From positions 62,001 to 126,000 of the forward strand of contig NZ_LIXJ01000017.1 of NCBI RefSeq assembly GCF_001905795.1: 64,000 nucleotides of DNA, in the 5' to 3' direction. The notes beneath the pieces were generated by a model. The model saw only the letters and a list, made by a program, of their open reading frames with translations, was not told the DNA's origin and searched no databases. The stretch comes from Streptomyces sp. CB01580 (GTDB taxonomy: Bacteria > Actinomycetota > Actinomycetes > Streptomycetales > Streptomycetaceae). The translations under genes and the position numbers were made by a program. Of the stretch, positions 34,068 through 41,853 are shown in pieces; position 1 is the first letter of the stretch, and each line of letters begins with the position of its first letter.

Positions 34068-35692
34068 TGCGCCTCCTGCCGTCCTTCGCCCCTGCTCGCG
34101 GACCCGGCGGGCCGCCGCCGCAGGGCTTCGGCTCGGGAGGTGAGCTCCCTGCGGTCCGTCTTGCGGTTCGTGTTGAGCGGGAGCGCGTCCAGATGGTGGT
34201 AGGCCCGGGGGACGACCGCGGCGGGCAGCAGCTCCCGCAGGTGACGGGCGAGCCGGGCGGGCGGTACGGGGGCACCGGTGTGGAAGACGGCGAGTTCGGC
34301 CGTGCCGTCGACGGGGACCGCGACGGTCACCGCGTCCTCGACGCCCGGACAGGCGCGCACGGCGGCGTCGACCTCGGCCAGTTCCACCCGTACGCCGTGC
34401 ACCTGCGCCTGGGCGTCCTGACGGCCGAGGTAGAGCCAGCCGTCGCGCTCGGTGCGGCGGACCCGGTCGCCGGTGCGGTAGAAACGCTGCCCGTCCCGTT
34501 CCAGGAAGCGCCCGGCATCATCGGCCGGATCGAGGTATCCGGGCGTCAACTGCGGCCCTGCAATGCACAGTTCGCCCTCTTCGCCGACGTTCGGCGAGCG
34601 CTCATCGGTGCTCGGCGAGTCGCCGCCGCTCGGCGAGCCGTCGTCGGCCAGCAGCAGTACGCGGTGCCCCCGGTGCACATCACCGATCGGAACCATGTCG
34701 TGCGGGTGCTCCCGGCCGGGCCGCCACCGGTGCGCGCTGACGGTGATGGTGAGTTCGGTCGGCCCGTAGAGGTTCTCCAGCACGGTGCCGGGGGCGGCGG
34801 CCATCCAGTCCTCGGCGTCGCGGCGGCTGAGCGCCTCCCCCGCGAAGAAGCTCCGGCGCAGCGACGGCAGGGCACCGGGCGCGAGCCCGCCGGTGCGCCG
34901 CACCAGCGTGATCGCGCTGGGCGTGGAAAACCACACGGTCAGCCCCTGCTCGGCCACGAACTCCGGCAGGTGCGCGTAGGCGCGCGCGGGGACGGGGACG
35001 ACGGTGGCCCCGGCGCCCCAGGCGCAGAACAGGTCGAAGATCGCGCAGTCGAAGTTGAGGTCGAAGGTCTGCGAGAAGACGTCCCGCGGACCGAAGTCGT
35101 AGCGCTCGTCTAGCAGCGCGAAGTAGTGCGCGGTGTTGGCGTGGGTGACCGGTACGCCCTTGGGCCGGCCGGTGGATCCGGAGGTGAACAGCACATGGGC
35201 GACGTCCGCCGGGCGGGCGGGCATCGGCGCCTTGAGCGTGCTGTCGGGGTCGACGGGAATCACCGGCATCGGCTGTCCGCCCGGGGCGAACAGAGTGGGC
35301 AGCCGGACACCGTTCTCGTGCAGCGCGGTCAGCGCGGGCAGGGCGTCGTCGTCGGCGATCAGGGCTCCCACCCCGGCCGCCTCGATCATCTGCCGGGTGC
35401 GGGCGACCGGGAAGGCCGGTTGCAGGGGTACGACGACGGCACCGCTGTGGAGACCGGCCAGGAGAGCCGCGTACGCCGTCGGCCCCTTGCCCGCCAGCAC
35501 GCCGACGGCGGGCGGCCGGCCGGGGAAGCCGGCGAGCAGCGATCCGGCGAGCAGCAGGGCCCGTTCGTGCAGTTCGCGGTAGGCGACAGCGGCGCCGTCG
35601 ATCCGCAGCGCGGGCCGCTCGGGCGCCAGGGCCAGGCCGCGCAGGAACCGTCCGGACAGCGTCCCGTCCATGGTGGGATCGGTGGGATCCAC
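34064..35692 (-). CDS. Amino acid adenylating ligase (dipeptide-forming), VinM-like
   Basis: An ANL ligase of 542 residues. Motifs: VLFTSGSTGRPKGVPVTH (A3), a FDLNFD segment typical of amino acid A-domains (A4), NLYGPTE (A5), FYRTGDRV (A7), and PLNTNRKTDRRE with the catalytic Lys (A10). By position (after the ACP, before the VinN-like gene) and its amino acid-type A4/A5 it matches VinM, which attaches L-alanine to the beta-amino group of the ACP-bound starter as protection. The actual amino acid cannot be fixed by eye. GTG at 35692 lies 13 bp after the ACP stop; ATG at 35671 is the alternative. Confidence 0.88.
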   Translation of the reverse strand: MDPTDPTMDGTLSGRFLRGLALAPERPALRIDGAAVAYRELHERALLLAGSLLAGFPGRPPAVGVLAGKGPTAYAALLAGLHSGAVVVPLQPAFPVARTRQMIEAAGVGALIADDDALPALTALHENGVRLPTLFAPGGQPMPVIPVDPDSTLKAPMPARPADVAHVLFTSGSTGRPKGVPVTHANTAHYFALLDERYDFGPRDVFSQTFDLNFDCAIFDLFCAWGAGATVVPVPARAYAHLPEFVAEQGLTVWFSTPSAITLVRRTGGLAPGALPSLRRSFFAGEALSRRDAEDWMAAAPGTVLENLYGPTELTITVSAHRWRPGREHPHDMVPIGDVHRGHRVLLLADDGSPSGGDSPSTDERSPNVGEEGELCIAGPQLTPGYLDPADDAGRFLERDGQRFYRTGDRVRRTERDGWLYLGRQDAQAQVHGVRVELAEVDAAVRACPGVEDAVTVAVPVDGTAELAVFHTGAPVPPARLARHLRELLPAAVVPRAYHHLDALPLNTNRKTDRRELTSRAEALRRRPAGSASRGEGRQEAQ

Positions 35693-35705
35693 GGTGGCCG
35701 CCCCG

Positions 35706-35957
35706 TCAGCTCGTGGTGCGCTGGAGCATGCCTTCGACGGTCTCCCACAGCACGCCCGCGGTACGGAAGGTGTCCATGGTCAGCGCGCTGTCGAGGAAGC
35801 GCACCTGGTACGTCTCCTCCAGGGTGCCCAGCAACTGGACCGTGCCGAGGGAGTCCAGGCCGAGGTCCTTGAGCTCGGTGTCGGCGGTCAGCGGTTCCTG
35901 CGGGGGCAGGAACGGCAGGAAGGTGCGGAGTATCTCTTCGAACCGGTCGTCCCACAT
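35706..35957 (-). CDS. Stand-alone acyl carrier protein, VinL-like
   Basis: A free carrier protein of 83 residues with LGLDSLGT, phosphopantetheine Ser at 36, on which the starter is loaded, decarboxylated and capped. ATG at 35957 is chosen because a perfect AGGAGG lies 8 nt upstream; a longer in-frame reading to 36029 would add unrelated residues. It sits between the VinK-like acyltransferase and the VinM-like ligase, as in vicenistatin-type cassettes. Confidence 0.93.
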   Translation of the reverse strand: MWDDRFEEILRTFLPFLPPQEPLTADTELKDLGLDSLGTVQLLGTLEETYQVRFLDSALTMDTFRTAGVLWETVEGMLQRTTS

Positions 35958-36043
35958 CGGGTGTGCCTCCTGCTGATCGTTCGGTCGGGTACAGGCCGTG
36001 CCCGGACGGGTTCGTCCAGGTGCGTTCAAGTTCGTTCGGGCCC

Positions 36044-36085
36044 GGGCGGGTTCAGGCAGCGCGCGGGCGGGTTCAGGCGGCGCGC
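36044..36085. repeat. 21-bp tandem duplication at the VinK-VinL junction
   Basis: Two adjacent 21-nt units (36044-36064 and 36065-36085, one mismatch) with the core GGGCGGGTTCAGGC. They span the 3' end of the VinK-like gene and the start of the 115-bp spacer to the ACP gene, adding C-terminal residues and spacer length. Confidence 0.7.
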
Positions 36086-37008
36086 GAGCGGCGCCGGGGC
36101 GTCATCGCGAGGCGGGGATGTGCTGCGACGACGTCGAAGGTGCGGGTGGTGAGGGGAACCCGGCCGAAGAGGCTGTCGGGCCCGGCGACGCACAGCCGTC
36201 GCACGCCCGCGTCCCGCAGTGCCGTGACGACACTCGGCCAGTCCATCGGGTGGTCGAAGCCGTCGAGCAGCATGGTGCGCAGCTCCGCACCGGTGTGCAG
36301 CAGCCTGCCGTCCTGGTCGGCGACGACCGGCAGCGCCGGGTCGGTGAAGGTGTGGCGGGAGACCACCTCGCGTTCCGCCCTGGCGCGCAGCGGGGCGAAC
36401 GCTGAGGCGTGCATGGGGGGCCGCATGGTGTACAGGGGGAGGCTGCCGATGGCGCGGAGCCGTTCCCGCATCCACTCCACGCGCCGCTCGGCCAGGGAGA
36501 CCATCCAGAAGTCCTCGTCGACGCGGCAGGAGATCTCGTGCCACTCCCCCGCGTCGTCGAGTTCGGCGAGGATCGCGTCCAGTCCCTCGCGCGGGGCGCG
36601 GGCGAAGGAGAGGGTGACGACGTCCTGGTGGTGGTCGGCGAAGTAGTCGTCGAGGCAGCGCGCGATCCCGGCGGTCAGCCGGACGGCGTCGGGCAGCTCC
36701 AGGGCCCCGGTGTAGGCGAGGGCGGCCTTCTCGCCGAAGCTGGGGCCGGCGACGATGTCCGGTTCGACGCCCAGGTGGTCGCGGGCCCAGTGGGCACAGG
36801 CCAGGCTGTTCACGAAGAAGGCGACCTGGGCCGCCTCCGAGTAGTCGCCGTCGGCGCACCGGAAGGCGTCCACGAGCGAGTAGCCGAGCGCCTCGTCCGC
36901 GACGGCGACGAGTTCCCGGGCATAGGGGCTGGCGACCATGAACCGGCCCACCTCGGAGAACGGGACGGGTCCCATGCCGGGGAAGACCAGAGCGGTGTCG
37001 TACGCCAT
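36073..37008 (-). CDS. Discrete acyltransferase, VinK-like
   Basis: A protein of 311 residues of the FabD/malonyl acyltransferase fold: ALVFPGMG at 6-13, nucleophile Ser 90 in AGPSFGE (the usual GHS is GPS), and a catalytic His at 200 in PPMHASAF. The altered GHSxG surroundings are expected for an enzyme that moves an aminoacyl/dipeptidyl group between carrier proteins rather than malonyl from CoA. The inferred role is to carry the capped starter from the free ACP to the loading ACP of the first PKS. ATG at 37008 gives a family-length N-terminus; the G-rich region before it is a weak SD. A 14-bp tandem-repeat spacer separates it from the upstream gene. Confidence 0.9.
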   Translation of the reverse strand: MAYDTALVFPGMGPVPFSEVGRFMVASPYARELVAVADEALGYSLVDAFRCADGDYSEAAQVAFFVNSLACAHWARDHLGVEPDIVAGPSFGEKAALAYTGALELPDAVRLTAGIARCLDDYFADHHQDVVTLSFARAPREGLDAILAELDDAGEWHEISCRVDEDFWMVSLAERRVEWMRERLRAIGSLPLYTMRPPMHASAFAPLRARAEREVVSRHTFTDPALPVVADQDGRLLHTGAELRTMLLDGFDHPMDWPSVVTALRDAGVRRLCVAGPDSLFGRVPLTTRTFDVVAAHPRLAMTPRRRSRAA

Positions 37009-37100
37009 GGCGGTGTCCCCGCCCCCTTTCGCAGGTGCCGGCAGCGTGCGGCGGCCGGTGTCGTGAAGTACCCGTTGTTCCGATGTGCTGTCACAAACCT

Positions 37101-37184
37101 TCTGTCGCAGGCCGTCTGTCGCAGGCCGTCTGTCGCAGGCCGTCTGTCGCAGGCCGTCTGTCGCAGGCCGTCTGTCCCGAGCCG
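37101..37184. repeat. 14-bp tandem repeat, five perfect copies, upstream of the VinK-like gene
   Basis: TCTGTCGCAGGCCG occurs five times without a mismatch (37101-37170), then once with two changes (37171-37184), with degenerate units beyond (to about 37213). It fills much of the 194-bp spacer between the VinJ-like stop and the VinK-like start. The unit is not a multiple of three and there are no spacers, so it is a non-coding minisatellite and not a CRISPR array. Confidence 0.9.
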
Positions 37185-37202
37185 CTGTCACGGGTCGAGC
37201 TG

Positions 37203-38120
37203 TCACAGGCCGTCGAGGAACCCGGTCACGACCTCGAAGAACCGTTCCGGTTCTTCCAGGTGCGGCAGATGGCTGGACTCCTCGAAGATCTCCCAGCGGG
37301 CGCCGGGCACGCGCTCGTGGTAAGGCCGGACGACGTCCGGGGTGGCCTCGTCGTGACGGCCGCTGATGAGCAGTGTGGGCGTGCGGATGGTGTGCAGGTC
37401 CTCGACGATCGACCAGTCCTTCAGGGAGCCGATGACGTGGAACTCGTTGGGCCCGTTCATCGCGTAGTAGACGGTCGGGTCGTTGTAGATCTCCATGAAG
37501 GAGGAGAGGAAGTCGCGGGGCCACGGGGTGAGGCGGCACACGTGGCGCTCGTAGAAGACCCGCATGGCCGCCAGGTACTCCTCGCTGTCGTACGTGCCGT
37601 CCGCCTCGTGCCGCAGCAACGCCTGTTGCACGTCCGGCGGCAGATCGGCGCGCAGCCGCGCCATCTCCTTCAGCCAGACGGGGTACGAGGCGGGCGCGTC
37701 GGCGACGACCAGGCCCCGCAGTCCGGGCGGCCGTCCCATGGCGTGCCGGGCGCACAGCGGGCCGCCCCAGGACTGCCCGAACAACACATAGTCATCGGCG
37801 ACGCCCAACTCCCGTACGAGGTTGGCGAGCTCGTCGAGGAACAGGTCGACGGTCCAGAACTCGGCCCCCTTGCCGGGCAGATGGGTCGATCCGCCGTTGC
37901 CCAGCTGGTCGTAGTGGACGACCGGCCAGCCGTCCTCGGCGAGGCGGGCCAGCGGCAGCAGGTAGTCGTGCGTGCTGCCGGGCCCGCCGTGCACGACGAC
38001 GACCGCCGGACGGCCCGCGCCGATGTCGCCGGTCACCCGGTACCAGGTCCGGTACTCCCCGAAGGGAATGGTGCCCTTGGCGCTGGGGACGAGCCCCTTC
38101 GCGCTGGGTTCCGGGGACAC
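37203..38120 (-). CDS. Proline iminopeptidase-like alpha/beta hydrolase, VinJ-like
   Basis: A protein of 305 residues. It has the iminopeptidase oxyanion motif HGGPG at 44-48, the nucleophile elbow GQSWGG with Ser 117, an acidic residue in LLISGRHD, and the catalytic His in ESSHLPH near the C-terminus. By analogy with VinJ it removes the protecting aminoacyl group from the finished polyketide so that the free amine can attack the thioester and close the lactam. GTG at 38120 is chosen (AGAGG 8 nt upstream); ATG at 38186 would add 22 Arg/Ala-rich residues. It is the first gene of the starter operon and follows a cluster-type promoter. Confidence 0.9.
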   Translation of the reverse strand: MSPEPSAKGLVPSAKGTIPFGEYRTWYRVTGDIGAGRPAVVVVHGGPGSTHDYLLPLARLAEDGWPVVHYDQLGNGGSTHLPGKGAEFWTVDLFLDELANLVRELGVADDYVLFGQSWGGPLCARHAMGRPPGLRGLVVADAPASYPVWLKEMARLRADLPPDVQQALLRHEADGTYDSEEYLAAMRVFYERHVCRLTPWPRDFLSSFMEIYNDPTVYYAMNGPNEFHVIGSLKDWSIVEDLHTIRTPTLLISGRHDEATPDVVRPYHERVPGARWEIFEESSHLPHLEEPERFFEVVTGFLDGL

Positions 38121-38254
38121 GCTGATCACCTCTGCTCGGCTACGGGGCGCGGCGGCCGTCCGCTCACGGGGGTCGGGCCGGACCATGGAGCGCGGAGTGC
38201 GGAGCGCCGGGCGCGGGCGCCGGACGACCGTGCTTCCGCCGTGGTCCGCTGCCG

Positions 38255-38300
38255 ACGCTAGCCGCCGCCCCGGCGTCCGACGGACCCCTAACCGCCCCTA
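38255..38300 (-). promoter_or_regulatory. Cluster-type promoter for the starter-unit operon
   Basis: Read on the minus strand: TAGGGGCGGT then TTAGGGGT, 23 nt, then TAGCGT as -10 (38260-38255). Drives the VinJ-like gene and probably the whole eight-gene operon. The distal box ends 1 nt from an inverted-repeat block at 38302-38412. Confidence 0.65.
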
Positions 38301-38301
38301 C

Positions 38302-38412
38302 GGGCTGTCCCGTCATCCCTGACAGGCGCCCGACGATGCGGGCGCCCCTCCGTCTTGCGACGCATCGCATCCGACGCCGTGCGCCGATCCGCCACGGATT
38401 GCGGGACAGCCC
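38302..38412. repeat. 111-bp block with 11-bp terminal inverted repeats (MITE-like)
   Basis: GGGCTGTCCCG (38302-38312) and CGGGACAGCCC (38402-38412) are perfect inverted repeats. They are flanked by CTAC on the left and TTAC on the right, a possible 4-bp target duplication with one change. An internal hairpin pairs GGCGCCC with GGGCGCC. GGCTGTCCC ends are common on Streptomyces IS5-type elements. No coding capacity. It lies between the divergent starter and P450 promoters. Confidence 0.45.
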
Positions 38413-38621
38413 TTACGACCTCGCCCACGATGGGCAGTGGGAGAAGGAGCGGCGTCCGGGGCCTTCGAATCCAAGGCGGAGGAGGGATTCGGATGGGGTC
38501 TCCCCTGCTCGAAAGCAGCTGAGAGCTCGGGGAAGGAGCGTCGGCAACCGACGACAACGCCGGAGGCGCAGATCCCGGACGCCGCGACGCCGCTGACCAT
38601 CGTGGGCGAGGTCGTTAGGGG
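38411..38621. repeat. Long imperfect inverted repeat ending in the P450 promoter
   Basis: ACGACCTCGCCCACGATGG (38415-38433) is perfectly complementary to 38597-38615, and GCGGCGTCCGGG (38449-38460) to 38574-38585, so arms of about 50 nt face each other across 113 nt. The right arm runs directly into the TTAGGGG activator box, and the left arm carries a degenerate copy of it (CCCTTA). Either a structured element or an inverted duplication of promoter DNA. Confidence 0.65.
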
Positions 38622-38661
38622 CGCCTAGGGGTGGGCCACCCCCGGCCACGCTGCCTAGCGT
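38616..38661 (+). promoter_or_regulatory. Cluster-type promoter for the P450 operon
   Basis: TAGGGGCGCC then TAGGGGT (38626-38632), 23 nt, then TAGCGT as -10 (38656-38661). The ATG at 38757 lies about 90 nt beyond the inferred start point. It shares spacing and most box bases with the promoter of the divergent starter operon. Confidence 0.65.
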
Positions 38662-38756
38662 GCGGGAGACGGCCGACCGCGCCGCACCGGCGCCGAGCCC
38701 GGAGCCCTTCCCGCGGTGTCGGCGTGCCCCGCTCCCTCCCGCGTGAAGAGGACATC

Positions 38757-39989
38757 ATGACTGCACCTGCCGAAGCGGCCGACGAGGACGCCATCCCGGA
38801 GTTTCCGATGCGGCGGGGCTGCCCCTTCAGCCCTCCCCCCGCCTACGCCGAGCTGCGCGAGACCGAGCCGGTCTCCCGGGCACGGCTGAAGGTCAACGGC
38901 AAGCGGACCTGGCTGGTCACGCGGCACGACCTGTACAAGAGCCTGCTCGGCGACTCGCGGGTGAGCGCCAACCTGAAACTGCCGGGCTATCCGCTCCAGG
39001 TGCCGGTGCCGGAGGAGACGCTCCAGTCGGTCCCGCTCACCTTCCTCTCCATGGACCCTCCGGATCACACGGTCCAACGCCGCATGCTGGCACCGGAGTT
39101 CAGCGTCCGCCGGATGCGCGAGCTGCGCGCCCGGGTGCAGCAGATCGTGGACCAGCAGATCGACGAGATGCTCGCCAAGGGCACTGGCGGTCCGGTGGAC
39201 CTCGTCACCGCCCTCGCGCTGCCGGTTCCGTCCCTGGTGATATGCGAACTGCTCGGCGTGCCGTACGAGGACCACGCCCGGTTCGAGAGGTGGGCCTGGG
39301 CCATCATGAACCACGAGGTCAGCGACGAGGACCGGGGCCTCGCCCACTACGAGCTGGACCACTACGTCGACGGTCTGGTCACCGCGAAGGAGAGCGAGCC
39401 CGGCGACGACATGATCAGCCGGCTGATCGCGTTCAACCGGCAGACTCCGGCGGTGGAGCACTCCGACATCGTCAGCATGTCCAAGCTGATGCTGGTGACC
39501 GGTCACGAGACCACCGCCAACATGATCGCGCTGGGCGTCCTGGCCCTCCTGGAGCACCCGGAACAGCTGGCCGCCGTGCGCGAGGAGCCGGAGCTGATGC
39601 CGCGCGCCGTGGAGGAGCTGCTGCGCTTCTTCTCCATCTCCGACGCGGGCACGGCGCGCGTGGCCATGGAGGACATCGAACTGGGCGGAGTCACCATCCG
39701 CACAGGCGACGGCATCCTGCCGCTGAACAACGCCGCCAACCACGACGAGCGGGTCTTCCCCGCCCCGGACCGGCTGGACGTCCGCCGCGAGGCGCGCAGC
39801 CACGTGGCCTTCGGTTACGGCGTCCACCAGTGCGTCGGCCAGAACCTGGCCCGGATGGAACTCGACGTCGTCTACTCCACGCTGCTGCGACGGATACCGA
39901 CACTGCGGCTGGCCGCGCCGGCCGAGGAGCTGCGGTTCAAGGACGACGCCATGGTCTACGGCCTGTACGAGCTGCCCGTCACCTGGTGA
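38757..39989 (+). CDS. Cytochrome P450 (first of a tandem pair)
   Basis: A soluble bacterial P450 of 410 residues. The I-helix oxygen-binding motif GHETT, the K-helix ExxR (ELLR), and the heme loop FGYGVHQCVG with the Cys ligand are all intact. Electrons probably come from the small ferredoxin encoded two genes downstream. Likely a tailoring hydroxylase or epoxidase of the macrolactam. The two P450s here look like recent tandem paralogues, with the same N-terminal FPMRRxCPFS block and nearly the same ending (VYGLYELPVTW here). ATG at 38757 follows GAAGAGG; the upstream frame is not family-like. Confidence 0.95.
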   Translation: MTAPAEAADEDAIPEFPMRRGCPFSPPPAYAELRETEPVSRARLKVNGKRTWLVTRHDLYKSLLGDSRVSANLKLPGYPLQVPVPEETLQSVPLTFLSMDPPDHTVQRRMLAPEFSVRRMRELRARVQQIVDQQIDEMLAKGTGGPVDLVTALALPVPSLVICELLGVPYEDHARFERWAWAIMNHEVSDEDRGLAHYELDHYVDGLVTAKESEPGDDMISRLIAFNRQTPAVEHSDIVSMSKLMLVTGHETTANMIALGVLALLEHPEQLAAVREEPELMPRAVEELLRFFSISDAGTARVAMEDIELGGVTIRTGDGILPLNNAANHDERVFPAPDRLDVRREARSHVAFGYGVHQCVGQNLARMELDVVYSTLLRRIPTLRLAAPAEELRFKDDAMVYGLYELPVTW

Positions 39990-40090
39990 CGGCGGCGGAC
40001 CGCACCGCCACACGCACCTCTCCCCCACCAACCGAACCGCCGTCCGTCAGCCCCTCGGCTCGTGGGCCCGTCGGCCCGTGCACCCGTAGC

Positions 40091-40122
40091 CCGACCGCCC
40101 AGCCGTCCGACCGCCCAGCCGT
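40091..40122. repeat. 16-bp tandem duplication between the two P450 genes
   Basis: CCGACCGCCCAGCCGT occurs twice in tandem (40091-40106, 40107-40122) within a 178-bp C-rich spacer that contains more loose copies of CAGCCCG/CGTCCG. The SD of the second P450 (GAGAGG) follows. No other function seen. Confidence 0.7.
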
Positions 40123-40167
40123 CCCTCAGCCCAGCAGTCCGTCAGCCCGCCCGTCCGAGAGGCAACC

Positions 40168-41403
40168 ATGACCCAGTCCGCCGACCCGGCGCCCGAGACC
40201 GCGTCGCCGTATCCCCGTTTCCCGATGCGGCGCACCTGTCCGTTCAGCGAGCCGCCCGAGTACGCCGGACTGCGCGCGGACGAGCCGGTGTCGCGCGCCG
40301 AGCTGAAGGTGAACGGCAAGCCGACCTGGCTGGTCACTCGGCATGAACACGTCCGTCAGGTACTCGGTGACCCGCGGGTGAGTTCCAACTTGAAACGGCC
40401 CGGCTACCCGCACCAGTTCCACATCTCCGAGGAGATGCTGGCGCACGTCCGGCTGATGCTGTTGTCCATGGACCCGCCGGACCACACCGCCCAACGACGT
40501 ATGCTGATACCGGAGTTCACCGCGCGCCGGGTGAAGGAGATGCGCCCGCGCATCCAGGAGATCGTCGACGAACGCATCGACGCCATGCTGGCCTCCGACG
40601 GGCCGGTGGACCTGGTCACGGCCCTGGCCCTGCCGGTGCCGTCCCTGACCATCTGCGAATTGCTGGGCGTCCCCTACGCGGACCATGCCCAGTTCGAGGC
40701 GTGGTCCGCGGCGATGATGAACCACGATCTCAGCCCGGAGGAGTACGGGGCCTCGGTGCAGGCCCTGGACGCGTACCTCGACAAGCTCGTCACCCTCAAG
40801 GAGACCGAGCCCGGCGACGACCTGATCAGCAGGTTCCTGGACAAGAACCGCACCGAGCAGGTCGCCGATCACGTCGACGTGGTGACCATGGCGCGCATGA
40901 TGCTGGTGGGCGGTCACGAGACGACGGCCAACATGATCGCCCTTGGTGTGCTGGCGCTGCTGGAGCACCCGGACCTCCTGGCCGAGCTGCGGTCGGACCC
41001 CGCGCTGCTGCCCAACGCGGTCGAGGAGCTGCTGCGGGTGTTCTCCATCTCCGACTCCGGCACCGCTCGGGTCGCCGTCGAGGACATCGAGGTGGGCGGG
41101 GTCACCATCCGCGCCGGTGAGGGCATCCTCGCGCTGAACAACGCCGCCGACCACGACGAGACCGTCTTCCCCGACCCCGGCACCCTCGACCTCCGCCGCC
41201 AGGAGGCGCGCAGCCACCTGGCCTTCGGATACGGGATCCACCAGTGCATGGGGGCGAACCTGGCCCGCGCGGAGCTGGAGATCGTGTACGGCACCCTGCT
41301 GCGCCGTGTCCCCGGTCTCCGGCTGGCCGTGGCTCCGGAGGAACTGCGTTTCAAGGACGACGCCATGGTCTACGGCGTCTACGAGCTGCCCGTCACCTGG
41401 TGA
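40168..41403 (+). CDS. Cytochrome P450 (second of a tandem pair)
   Basis: A P450 of 411 residues with GHETT (I-helix), ExxR in ELLR, and FGYGIHQCMG at the heme Cys. It is very close to the upstream P450 over the whole length (for example SISDSGTARVAVEDIEVGG against SISDAGTARVAMEDIELGG), so the pair arose by tandem duplication and may act on different carbons of one scaffold. ATG at 40168 follows GAGAGG by 5 nt. Followed by a ferredoxin gene 26 bp downstream, which supports one electron-transfer operon under the promoter at 38616-38661. Confidence 0.95.
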   Translation: MTQSADPAPETASPYPRFPMRRTCPFSEPPEYAGLRADEPVSRAELKVNGKPTWLVTRHEHVRQVLGDPRVSSNLKRPGYPHQFHISEEMLAHVRLMLLSMDPPDHTAQRRMLIPEFTARRVKEMRPRIQEIVDERIDAMLASDGPVDLVTALALPVPSLTICELLGVPYADHAQFEAWSAAMMNHDLSPEEYGASVQALDAYLDKLVTLKETEPGDDLISRFLDKNRTEQVADHVDVVTMARMMLVGGHETTANMIALGVLALLEHPDLLAELRSDPALLPNAVEELLRVFSISDSGTARVAVEDIEVGGVTIRAGEGILALNNAADHDETVFPDPGTLDLRRQEARSHLAFGYGIHQCMGANLARAELEIVYGTLLRRVPGLRLAVAPEELRFKDDAMVYGVYELPVTW

Positions 41404-41429
41404 CGGCCGATCCGATCGGATTCCCTGCC

Positions 41430-41621
41430 ATGCGTGTGACCACCGACTACGACCGGTGCGTCGGCTCCGGCCAGTGCGCGTTGCTCAGCCCCGAGGTCTT
41501 CGACCAGGACGACGACGGCCTCGTCCTCGTCCTCCAGGAGAAGCCGGTGGCAGCGCTGCACGACAGCGTCCGCCGCACGGCGGACCTGTGCCCGTCGCGC
41601 TCCATCCGGATCCACGACTGA
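41430..41621 (+). CDS. P450-type single-cluster ferredoxin
   Basis: A protein of 63 residues with three cluster Cys in RCVGSGQC and LCP, the spacing of the small [3Fe-4S]/[4Fe-4S] ferredoxins that accompany actinomycete P450s, and the typical SPEVFDQDDDG segment. It should pass electrons from a reductase encoded elsewhere to one or both upstream P450s. ATG at 41430 lies 26 bp after the second P450 stop. Confidence 0.92.
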   Translation: MRVTTDYDRCVGSGQCALLSPEVFDQDDDGLVLVLQEKPVAALHDSVRRTADLCPSRSIRIHD

Positions 41622-41836
41622 CCGAGCCGCAGCCAGGGCCCCTGGACCGCCTCCCGGCGCACGCCGCGGCGGACCAGGGCTTCCTCGGTCCCTCGGATGC
41701 GGACCGTTTCGTGGCCCGGTACGACGAGGCCGTACGTACCGGGCGCTTCACCTACGCCGTGTCCTTCCTCCTGACCGCCGGCACGCTTCCGCGAGAGGAC
41801 GGCGGGCCCGGACGGATCCCGCCGTCATTCGCCTGA
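41588..41836 (+). pseudogene. Possible gene remnant after the ferredoxin (methyltransferase-like tail)
   Basis: An open frame overlapping the ferredoxin 3' end encodes 82 residues from GTG 41588, but no good SD is seen. Its second half, DADRFVARYDEAVRTGRFTY then AVSFLLTAG, has the look of a real protein tail, similar to C-terminal ends I associate with SAM-dependent methyltransferases. It could be the stump of a deleted gene or a small coupled ORF. It ends 18 bp before the convergent SDR. Low certainty. Confidence 0.35.
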
Positions 41837-41853
41837 CCGAAGCCGACGGCCGG

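Noticed and set aside
37101..37184. Possible CRISPR array at the 14-bp repeats
   Set aside because: Units are directly adjacent with no spacers, far too short for CRISPR repeats, and no cas genes are near.
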